Source of the DNA: Armatimonadota bacterium
GTDB lineage: Bacteria; Armatimonadota; Fimbriimonadia; Fimbriimonadales; Fimbriimonadaceae
Assembly (NCBI GenBank): GCA_003516955.1
Contig: DPBN01000299.1
Span: 1-5,074 of the forward strand
Length of the DNA stretch: 5,074 nucleotides
Direction: 5' to 3'
Part shown: positions 1 to 5,074 of the stretch, one piece after another
How positions within the stretch are numbered: the first letter of the stretch is position 1
Layout of the letters: the number at the start of each line of letters is the position of its first letter
Made by a program: the position numbers and the translations under genes
The notes under the pieces: model-generated
The model's database searches: none
Seen by the model: the letters and a program-made list of their open reading frames with translations, nothing else
Told to the model about the DNA's origin: nothing

Positions 1-2
1 GC

Positions 3-30
3 CGGAGCGGGAACCCAACCGCCCGCTCCG
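3..30. repeat. Perfect 9-bp inverted repeat upstream of ssrA
   Basis: CGGAGCGGG (3-11) is exactly complementary to CCCGCTCCG (22-30) across a ten-base loop, giving a very G+C-rich hairpin. No T-run follows on the + strand (the next bases are AGCGTCTTAC), so it is not a textbook intrinsic terminator. It could still end an upstream transcript lying outside the window. It also covers the place where the -35 region of an ssrA promoter would fall, so a regulatory role is possible. No convincing -35/-10 pair is visible in 1-51. The repeat itself is certain; its role is unknown. Confidence 0.4.
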
Positions 31-51
31 AGCGTCTTACCAACTGGACTT

Positions 52-405
52 GGGGGCGAACGGGTTCGACAGGGCCGGTTCGATCTCGGGTTGCGAGCCG
101 AGGCGCCGCTGGCCTCGTAAAAAGCGGCAACAAAGCAAAGGCGAACAACAACTACGCCTACGCGGCCTAATTGACCGCGCGTCCGCCCGACCTGGGCCAG
201 CAGGGTCGGCAGCGGGCGTGACCACCAGCTGGATCGGACTCCGAGCCGCCGCCTGAGGCGGAGAGTCTCAAACCAATCAGGCTAGGCCGTCGGCAGGCCC
301 GCCCCGGGGCGTCGCCGGCGCCGAAGCAGCAAACCGGGGAGACGCTCGTGGACGCTCGAGAGGCGACGGTTTTGGAAGGGAGTTCAATTCTCCCCGCCTC
401 CACCA
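52..405 (+). ncRNA. ssrA: Transfer-messenger RNA (tmRNA, one-piece)
   Basis: This RNA rescues ribosomes stalled on broken mRNAs. It is charged with alanine, enters the A site with SmpB, and supplies a short reading frame that tags the nascent peptide for proteolysis. The 5' end carries the highly conserved GGGGGCGAACGGGTTCGACA block. Its first seven bases (52-58) pair fully with 395-401, with one G-U pair, to form the acceptor stem. It is followed by discriminator A402 and an encoded CCA (403-405). A T arm is directly visible: stem 378-382/390-394 around the seven-base loop TTCAATT. The tag frame ends at TAA 168-170, inside the loop of hairpin 161-165/175-179, as in helix 5 of known tmRNAs. 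Later nested stems (for example 188-192/204-208 inside 184-189/213-218) fit the pseudoknot ring. Length is 354 nt, normal for the family. The RNA is continuous, not the permuted two-piece form. Confidence 0.97.
126..170 (+). other. tmRNA tag-peptide reading frame
   Basis: The messenger part of the tmRNA. Reading back from TAA at 168-170, the frame gives GNKAKANNNYAYAA if the resume codon is GGC at 126-128. The C-terminal YAYAA matches the usual hydrophobic-Ala-Ala degradation signal (YALAA in many bacteria), with Tyr in place of Leu. The resume codon is inferred from the upstream A-rich GTAAAAAGC stretch. GGC is a common choice, but AGC at 123-125 cannot be excluded by eye. The frame and stop are certain. 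The first residue is not. Confidence 0.85.
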
Positions 406-418
406 CCCCTTCTTCCGC

Positions 419-1351
419 TTAGAAGCCCGCCCGCGCGATCGCCTCGGCCAGATGGTCGGCGCTCGCCTGCAGGCGGCGGCGCTCCTCCAGGGAGAGCGGA
501 AACTCCAGCACCTTCTCCACGCCGCCCGCACCGACGACGCACGGCACCGAGAGCGCCGTGTCCCTCAGGCCGTACTCCCCCTCCAGCGGCACCGACACCG
601 GCAGGATGCACTTCTCGTCCGTGGCGATGGCGATCACCAGCCGCGCCACGGCCGCCGCGATCCCGTGGCTGGTGTAGCCCTTCCGCCGGAGGATCTCGTA
701 GCCGGCCTGCTTGGCCCGCAGCTCCTCTTGGTCGCGGTCGATCCGCGCCGCCACGTGCAGCTTGCCGAACTCCTCCAAGCTCAGGCCGCAGATGTTGGCC
801 ATGCTCCAGGCGGCGAACGACGTCTCGCCGTGCTCGCCGAGCATGTACACGAACACGTTCTTCGGATCGATGCGGTACGCGCTGGCGATCGACTGGATCA
901 GCCGAGCCGTGTCGATCATCGTCCCAGTGCCGATCACACGGTTCCTAGGCCGCGCGGAGAGACGGTGCGCCGCGAACGTCAGCACGTCCACGGGGTTGGT
1001 GACGAGGATCAGGAAGCACTGCGGACAGTGCCGGTCCAATCCGTCCAAGATTTCTCTCAGAACCTGAACGTTCTGCGCGGCGAGGTCCGTGCGCGTCTGG
1101 CCCTCCTGGATGCTCGGTCCGGCCGCGATCACCGCCAGATCGGCCCCGGCGCAGTCCTCGTAGCCTCCCACGCGAACGTCCACGCACGGATAGTGCGTGA
1201 ACGACGTGGTGTGCTGGTAGTCCAGCACCTCGCCCTCCGCCCGGTATCGGTCGCGGGAAACCAGCACGATCTGGGAGACCGAGCCCACGTGCATCAGGTC
1301 GCCCACGACGGCGGAGCCCACCTTGCCCGCCCCGATGACCGCCACCTTCAT
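419..1351 (-). CDS. Lactate/malate dehydrogenase-family 2-hydroxyacid dehydrogenase (atypical cofactor and substrate residues)
   Basis: A 310-residue cytosolic oxidoreductase of the L-lactate/malate dehydrogenase family, normal length, which interconverts a 2-hydroxyacid and a 2-oxoacid with a nicotinamide cofactor. Visible motifs in order: Rossmann loop GAGKVG (residues 7-12); mobile-loop Arg87 in GQTRTDL; NPVDVLT (119-125); Asp147 and Arg150 in MIDTAR; catalytic His174 in GEHGE; Thr227 in KGYTSHGIA. The catalytic His-Asp pair and substrate-binding arginines are therefore intact. Two key positions are unusual. The Asp that ends strand beta-2 and binds the adenosine ribose in NAD enzymes is Ser32, followed by Arg33. 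The specificity residue (Gln in LDH, Arg in MDH) aligns with Ile81. Neither lactate nor malate can be assigned, so no symbol is given. The start follows the kinase gene by 27 bp without a clear ribosome binding site, suggesting co-transcription. The stop lies 13 bp from the 3' end of ssrA. Confidence 0.93.
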   Translation of the reverse strand: MKVAVIGAGKVGSAVVGDLMHVGSVSQIVLVSRDRYRAEGEVLDYQHTTSFTHYPCVDVRVGGYEDCAGADLAVIAAGPSIQEGQTRTDLAAQNVQVLREILDGLDRHCPQCFLILVTNPVDVLTFAAHRLSARPRNRVIGTGTMIDTARLIQSIASAYRIDPKNVFVYMLGEHGETSFAAWSMANICGLSLEEFGKLHVAARIDRDQEELRAKQAGYEILRRKGYTSHGIAAAVARLVIAIATDEKCILPVSVPLEGEYGLRDTALSVPCVVGAGGVEKVLEFPLSLEERRRLQASADHLAEAIARAGF

Positions 1352-1378
1352 GCGTGCGAGGATGGCCCGCCGCGCCGC

Positions 1379-3244
1379 TCAGGCCCTGGGACCGGACTCC
1401 AGCGTCACGCGGAACTCGGCCCCCTGGCCGGGCGCGGCGTCCACCTCGAGCCTCCCACCGTGCCGCGCGACGATCCGCTGCACGGTGGCCAGACCGACGC
1501 CCAAGCCCTCGAACTCGTTGTCGCTGTGCAGGCGTTGGAACGGCTTGAGGGCCTTCTCCAGCTGGCTCGAGTCGAAGCCGACCCCGTTGTCGCGCACGAA
1601 GAACCCCGGGCGACCCTCGACGGCGCAGGGACCGACCTCGATGCGGGCGTCGGGCCTCCGGCGCGTGTACTTCCAGGCGTTCGAGAGCAGGTTCTGGAGC
1701 AGTGCGCGGGTCAGCACGGGATCGGCGCGCACGGTCAAGCCTGGGGCGACCTCCACCGCCACCTGCCTCTCCGGCGAACCCTCCCACAGCTCTCCGATCA
1801 GCTCGGCTGCCAGAGCGCTGAGGTCCACGGGCTGCCTCCGCACCTCCGCCCGGGTGATCCGCGACAGGTGCAGCATGGCGTCCACCAGCTCGCCGAGCTT
1901 CTCCGCGGCCGCCACCATGCGCCGCACGCAGTCCAGGCCGTCCTCGTTCAGCTTTTCGGCGTGGTCCTCGATGAGGATCTTGCCGAACCCGTTGATCGAG
2001 CGGAGGGGGGCCCGCAGATCGTGGGAAACGCTGTAGGCGAACGACTCCAGCTCGCGGTTGGCGGCGACCAGCTCCCTCGTGCGCTCCTCGACGGTCTCCT
2101 CGAGCACCGTGTTGGCCCGCTCCAGCTCCTCCTGCAGGCGGCGCAGGTCGGTGATGTCCAGGGCGTGCTTGACCACCAGGACCACCCGCCCCTCCTCGTC
2201 GAAGTCCAGCGGCGCGGCGATCCACCGCCACCACCGCACCGAGCCGTCCTCCAGCAGCTGCCGAGTGATGAACGGCCCCACGCGTGCCCGCTGCTCCAAG
2301 ACACGCCGAAAGGCGCCTGCCACCGTCTCGCGGTCGTCCGGGTGCACGAAGCGCTCGATCCAATCGTCCAAGAGCCGGCCGTCCTCCGCGCACATGCCCA
2401 GCTTTTCGTGCCACTCCTCGTTGACGTATTGGAGCCGCTGGGTCCGGACGTCCGTCACGCTGATCGTTCCAAGGACGCACTGCAGAATGCGCTCCAGCTC
2501 GCTCTGCCTGCGGACCAGCGCCGCCACCAGCGCCTGCAGCCCCTCCAGCCACCGGGCGAACTCCACGGAGCCCGCGCGCATCGACCCCAGGCTCTCCTCC
2601 AGGCCCTTGGCTACCGCGTCCAGGTCCTCCTCGGCATGGACGGACTCCGCCGTCTGCCCAAGGGTGCGCGTGACCCGCCCCATGGGCAACACCACGAGCC
2701 GGCGCAGGAGGAGGAACGTCGACGCCACGAGGATCAGCACGACGGCGGCCTCCTCCAACAGCCGCCGACGGGTGCGCTCGGCCATGGCCGCCAGAGCCTG
2801 CTCGGGACAGGTCCACACGGACACCACACCGAGCACCTCGCCGCTCGAGCCCGGCGTCTGGCGCGTGACGGAGTAGTCGAAGCGGACGTCCGTTGGGTGG
2901 CTCCTTAGCTCCGAAGCCCTCTCCACCGCGTCTCCCTCGCGGCGAAACACCGCCAAGGGCGGCTTCCCCGGGTCCTCGAACACCGCGATCTGCACCACGG
3001 CGGGGTCGTCGAACTCCCCGCGCAGCGCAGACTCCACGGACGGCATGCTGAGCTCGTACAGCGGGCTCACCAGGGTTTCCGCCAGCTTCTGCGCCTTGCG
3101 CAGGCCCACCGCCCGCGCGGCCTCGACCGCCTCGATGCGGTCCAGCCTCGATCGGTAGACGGCCAACACAGCGAGCATCGCCAGCCCCAGCGCCAGCAAC
3201 GAGGCTGCGATCCGCGTGTTCAGGCCCCATCGCCTTGCAGCCAT
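1379..3244 (-). CDS. Membrane-bound PAS sensor histidine kinase
   Basis: A 621-residue two-component sensor kinase. Domains in order: short basic N-terminus and transmembrane segment (about 12-30); extracytoplasmic sensor domain (about 31-160), whose SPLYEL...DDPAVVQIAVFED pattern resembles small Cache/CHASE-like domains; second transmembrane segment (about 165-182); HAMP-like linker starting near Pro187; PAS domain of the PAS_3 type (about 250-368, with FVHPDD near 299-304 and a PAC-like end DITDLRRLQ); coiled coil (about 366-400); HisKA dimerisation domain with phospho-acceptor His408 in SVSHDLRAP; and HATPase_c with N-box Asn518/Asn522, G1 box DNGVG (552-556), KPFQRLHS (567-574) and G2 box GLGVGLA (580-586). 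All catalytic boxes look intact. There is no C-terminal receiver domain and no response regulator gene in view. The start is fixed by a strong Shine-Dalgarno sequence. The dehydrogenase follows 27 bp downstream. The ligand is unknown; the adjacent solute-binding proteins are candidate partners by context only. Confidence 0.95.
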   Translation of the reverse strand: MAARRWGLNTRIAASLLALGLAMLAVLAVYRSRLDRIEAVEAARAVGLRKAQKLAETLVSPLYELSMPSVESALRGEFDDPAVVQIAVFEDPGKPPLAVFRREGDAVERASELRSHPTDVRFDYSVTRQTPGSSGEVLGVVSVWTCPEQALAAMAERTRRRLLEEAAVVLILVASTFLLLRRLVVLPMGRVTRTLGQTAESVHAEEDLDAVAKGLEESLGSMRAGSVEFARWLEGLQALVAALVRRQSELERILQCVLGTISVTDVRTQRLQYVNEEWHEKLGMCAEDGRLLDDWIERFVHPDDRETVAGAFRRVLEQRARVGPFITRQLLEDGSVRWWRWIAAPLDFDEEGRVVLVVKHALDITDLRRLQEELERANTVLEETVEERTRELVAANRELESFAYSVSHDLRAPLRSINGFGKILIEDHAEKLNEDGLDCVRRMVAAAEKLGELVDAMLHLSRITRAEVRRQPVDLSALAAELIGELWEGSPERQVAVEVAPGLTVRADPVLTRALLQNLLSNAWKYTRRRPDARIEVGPCAVEGRPGFFVRDNGVGFDSSQLEKALKPFQRLHSDNEFEGLGVGLATVQRIVARHGGRLEVDAAPGQGAEFRVTLESGPRA

Positions 3245-3247
3245 GCT

Positions 3248-3255
3248 CCCTCCCT
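3248..3255 (-). promoter_or_regulatory. Shine-Dalgarno sequence of the histidine kinase
   Basis: On the - strand this reads AGGGAGGG, ending three bases before the ATG at 3244-3242. It is the clearest ribosome binding site in the window and decides the kinase start. The binding-protein and dehydrogenase genes lack an equally good one. Confidence 0.7.
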
Positions 3256-3276
3256 CTTCGCTTCGGTGCTTCTATT

Positions 3277-3302
3277 CTCCTTCATGAGGGGTTCCTAAGG
3301 AG
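3277..3302. repeat. Inverted repeat CTCCTT-N14-AAGGAG ahead of the kinase gene
   Basis: CTCCTT (3277-3282) and AAGGAG (3297-3302) are perfectly complementary across 14 bases. The spacer begins within an imperfect palindrome, CCTTCATGAGGG (3279-3290). The element lies 33-58 bp upstream of the kinase start, where an operator or the 5' leader of the transcript would be. Six-base arms can arise by chance, so the operator reading is tentative. Confidence 0.25.
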
Positions 3303-3313
3303 GCCACAAATCC

Positions 3314-3323
3314 GCACCGGTGC
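3314..3323. promoter_or_regulatory. Perfect 10-bp palindrome GCACCGGTGC, possible operator
   Basis: A perfect self-complementary decamer in the non-coding gap, 70-79 bp upstream of the kinase start. This is a typical distance for a dimeric regulator site overlapping or flanking a promoter. No convincing -35/-10 pair was found by eye on the - strand, so the promoter is not located. In G+C-rich DNA such a palindrome can be fortuitous. Confidence 0.25.
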
Positions 3324-3380
3324 AACAGGTTTGGGGTCGGTCCCGCTATGGCCAGCGATCCAGCCCTGCGTCGTGGCTGC

Positions 3381-3416
3381 GCCCCGCACACCTCGGCTCT
3401 GGGCAGCCGGCGGGGC
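3381..3416 (-). terminator. Nested G+C-rich hairpin after the binding-protein operon, putative terminator
   Basis: Outer arms GCCCCGC (3381-3387) and GCGGGGC (3410-3416) are perfectly complementary. Inside them, CGGCT (3394-3398) and AGCCG (3405-3409) form a second stem with a six-base loop, leaving a six-base bulge at 3388-3393. The structure begins ten bases after the stop codon of the second binding protein, the usual place for transcript ending or 3'-end protection. No T-run follows on the - strand, so a canonical intrinsic terminator is not shown. It does support treating the binding proteins and the kinase as separate transcription units. Confidence 0.4.
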
Positions 3417-3426
3417 CTTGGCGGGA

Positions 3427-4335
3427 TCACCGCCCCTCCCCGGCGTCTGTGCGCGGGAAGGCCTCCGCCGAGATGCCGTACCGCTTGCGGATCCGCTCCT
3501 GCGTCCCGTCATGCCGCAGCCGCCTCAGGCCCTCATCGAGACGCTCCGCCAGCTCGCGGGCATCCTTGCGCGCCGGGCTCACCGCGATGGAGAGCGGCTC
3601 GCGACCAACCTCGCCGACCGGCACCAGCAGACCCTCGCGCCGGATCTGGCGGAGATGCCAGGCCACCACGTCGGCGTTCGCCAGAGCGACGTCCGCACGG
3701 CCCAGCTCCAACGCCGAAATCTGGCGCTCGATCGGATTCTCCCCGCCCACCTCCAGCAGGGTTCCCGCCTGTCGCGCCTCCCTCGCGTAGCGGTTCCAGG
3801 CTGGGCCCAAGTCGTAACCCTGCGGCACCACCAGGCGAAGGCCGCCCATGCCCCCGGGTCCAGAGCAGCGCCATCCCTGGCGGTCCAGCTTGGAACCGCG
3901 CAGGACGAACAGCCGCCTCCGGCTGAACGCGACCGGCTCGGAGGGGAACACCAAGTCCGGCGCCTCCGCTGGCACGGCGCACACGGCGAGGTCGGCCCGT
4001 CCAGCCCGCACCAGCTCGAGACACCGGCTCCATGGCAACACGCGGTACTCGACCGTGTGCCCGCTCGCCCGAAGCGCCTCCCGAGCGAGCTCCACCGCCG
4101 CCCCGAGATCGCCGCCGGCCCCTCCCGTGAACGGCATCCAAGCGTCGGCAACGGCCACCAAGCGGGCCGTCTGCGGCCTTGGACCGGGTCGTCCGCGCTC
4201 GACGGAGGGGGGAGCCGCGGGGCCCGGACCGCCCCGTTCGGACGGCGCGTGGCCGCACCCTGCCCCTGCGGCCAGGGCTACGGCCACCGGCATCCAGCGG
4301 GCTCTCCGGCACAATGCCCCACACGCCGGTCTCAT
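3427..4335 (-). CDS. Family-3 solute-binding protein, putative lipoprotein, second of a tandem pair
   Basis: A 302-residue extracytoplasmic binding protein of the SBP_bac_3 (amino-acid-type) fold, without visible transporter subunits. The N-terminus has arginines (10, 11, 13), a hydrophobic stretch (15-25) and GAGC ending at Cys27. This is an atypical lipobox because Gly replaces the usual Leu at -3. A Pro/Gly-rich linker (about 28-56) precedes the folded domain, which opens with LVAVADAWMPFT. It has PWSRCLE (101-107), GRADLAVC (112-119), the second-lobe segment LRLVVPQGYD (166-175) and a final helix ending in RIRKRYGIS. The start is chosen because its ATG overlaps the upstream stop (ATGA). 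The reading frame is open further upstream, but that part lacks a signal peptide and lies over the previous gene. In the segment where amino-acid-binding relatives carry a carboxylate-binding Arg, this protein reads AVPAEAPDLVF with no Arg, so an ordinary amino-acid ligand is doubtful. Confidence 0.88.
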   Translation of the reverse strand: MRPACGALCRRARWMPVAVALAAGAGCGHAPSERGGPGPAAPPSVERGRPGPRPQTARLVAVADAWMPFTGGAGGDLGAAVELAREALRASGHTVEYRVLPWSRCLELVRAGRADLAVCAVPAEAPDLVFPSEPVAFSRRRLFVLRGSKLDRQGWRCSGPGGMGGLRLVVPQGYDLGPAWNRYAREARQAGTLLEVGGENPIERQISALELGRADVALANADVVAWHLRQIRREGLLVPVGEVGREPLSIAVSPARKDARELAERLDEGLRRLRHDGTQERIRKRYGISAEAFPRTDAGEGR

Positions 4336-5074
4336 GGTGCAGGCACATGCCCGCCCGCCGTGGGACCAGGCGCGCTCGCAGCAGGCCGCAATCCATAGCG
4401 CCCTAGGATCCGCCCGAACTCGGCAGAGCGGTAGACCTCGAGCAGCCTGCGGTCCAGCTCCCTCATCACGGCTTCCGCGTTGGGATAGTCCGGCCGCAGG
4501 GCGACGTAAACCCTCCAACCTGGGAGGGTGCCGACCTCCTCCACCTTCGACCTCAGGTCCGGCCTGCTGCTCAGAACGGCCTCGAGCGGCAGCCGCTGTT
4601 CCACCGTGGCCTCCGCCCGGCCCATCGCCACCAGCTCCAGCAGCCTCGTCGTCGGGTCGTCACCCGTGACCAACGCCAGACCGCTCCCGCCGGCCCGCAA
4701 ACGCCCTGCGATCGGTTCGGGATAGACGTAGCCGGACACCAGGGCCAGGCGCGCCGACTTCAGGTCCTCGGGCGACCGGTACCTCCACGCCGAGCCCCTC
4801 CTGCGAAGGATCACGAACTCGTCGCTCCACTCGGGGCCGAGACCGAGGGGCACCCGCCCAAAAACCCACCTTCGTTCGGGCACGCGGTAGGCGCACAGCA
4901 CGCCGTCCAAGGTTCCCCGCCGCATCTCCTCGAGGCACCGCGCCCAAGGCCGCGTGCGGAAGTCGAGCTTCCAGCCCATGCGCCGAAGGGCCTCCCGAGT
5001 CAGGTCGACCGCGAAGCCCTCCTCCGGCGCGCCCGCCGCACCGACGTACGGCTGCCACTCGTTGCAACCGAGCC
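4332..5074 (-). CDS. Family-3 solute-binding protein, 5'-truncated by window edge, first of a tandem pair
   Basis: The frame stays open to the window edge, so the start and any signal peptide lie beyond 5074; 246 residues are visible. An ATG at 4979 is internal, because the residues before it (NEWQPYV, then GFAVDLTREALRRMG) form the first strand and helix of the fold. Visible landmarks, numbered from the first full codon, are PWARCLE (42-48), LDGVLC (55-60), VPERRWVF (64-71) with Arg residues near the carboxylate-binding position of amino-acid binders, a second lobe starting ARLALVSGYVYPE, and a last helix ending in RILGRYGL. It is a paralogue of the following gene, sharing PWxRCLE and a second cysteine 14 residues on. 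Its TGA overlaps the next ATG by four bases, indicating translational coupling. No permease or ATPase is in the window. The ligand is unknown. Confidence 0.9.
   Translation of the reverse strand, partial: LGCNEWQPYVGAAGAPEEGFAVDLTREALRRMGWKLDFRTRPWARCLEEMRRGTLDGVLCAYRVPERRWVFGRVPLGLGPEWSDEFVILRRRGSAWRYRSPEDLKSARLALVSGYVYPEPIAGRLRAGGSGLALVTGDDPTTRLLELVAMGRAEATVEQRLPLEAVLSSRPDLRSKVEEVGTLPGWRVYVALRPDYPNAEAVMRELDRRLLEVYRSAEFGRILGRYGLRPAASAPGPTAGGHVPAP

Noticed and set aside
395..450. A genomic-island attachment site at the 3' end of ssrA.
   Set aside because: ssrA 3' ends are frequent integration sites. Here the conserved dehydrogenase ends 13 bp away, there is no integrase, and no direct repeat of the ssrA end is visible in the window.
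452..2908. An 818-codon open frame on the + strand opposite the kinase and dehydrogenase genes.
   Set aside because: It is antisense to two clear genes with complete catalytic motifs. Its translation is rich in His, Arg, Gln and Leu without any recognisable domain, as expected for a shadow frame in G+C-rich DNA.
945..3230. A 761-codon open frame on the - strand in another frame across the kinase and dehydrogenase.
   Set aside because: It is low-complexity Gly/Arg/Ala-rich sequence overlapping two real genes, and it has no domain or ribosome binding site. It is a by-product of G/C-ending codons.
3235..4398. A 387-codon open frame on the + strand opposite the second binding protein.
   Set aside because: It is antisense to a well-supported binding protein and has no motifs. 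Its composition is that of a reversed coding frame.
4336..4518. An N-terminal extension of the second binding protein to an ATG at 4518.
   Set aside because: The extension overlaps the upstream gene by about 190 bases and hides the signal sequence. The ATG at 4335 gives an ATGA overlap and places a signal peptide at the N-terminus.
1..5074. CRISPR array, insertion sequence, toxin-antitoxin or defence cassette.
   Set aside because: No spaced direct repeats, transposase motifs, terminal inverted repeats flanking a gene, or small paired ORFs with such features were found on either strand.

Overview
The window is G+C-rich bacterial DNA with strongly G/C-ending codons. The sequence alone does not fix the phylum. 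A periplasmic or lipoprotein binding protein and a transmembrane histidine kinase with an extracytoplasmic domain fit a Gram-negative-type envelope, so a high-GC proteobacterial, myxobacterial or acidobacterial relative is plausible, but this is inference.

Layout. Positions 1-51 hold a perfect 9-bp inverted repeat and must contain or abut the ssrA promoter. Positions 52-405 on the + strand are a complete one-piece tmRNA (ssrA) with a closed acceptor stem, T arm, encoded CCA and a 14-codon tag frame reading GNKAKANNNYAYAA. Everything else is on the - strand, in transcription order: a 5'-truncated family-3 solute-binding protein (4332-5074); a second, paralogous solute-binding protein joined to it by an ATGA stop/start overlap (3427-4335); a 182-bp gap with a long nested hairpin and two palindromic elements; a membrane PAS-containing sensor histidine kinase (1379-3244); and, 27 bp further on, a lactate/malate dehydrogenase-family protein (419-1351). 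The dehydrogenase converges on ssrA with only 13 bp between them.

How the genes may work together. The two binding proteins are almost certainly one translationally coupled unit. The kinase and dehydrogenase look like a second two-gene unit with its own strong ribosome binding site ahead of the kinase. No permease, transport ATPase or response regulator is visible. One speculative reading is that the orphan binding proteins and the kinase form an envelope sensing module whose output partner lies elsewhere.

The most notable points are three. The dehydrogenase has Ser-Arg where NAD enzymes have the ribose-binding Asp, and Ile at the LDH/MDH specificity position, so cofactor and substrate are both likely atypical. 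The binding proteins share a PWxRC...C cysteine pair but lack parts of the amino-acid ligand signature. The tmRNA has a long Gly-initiated tag. I do not see a clearly new defence or mobile system here.
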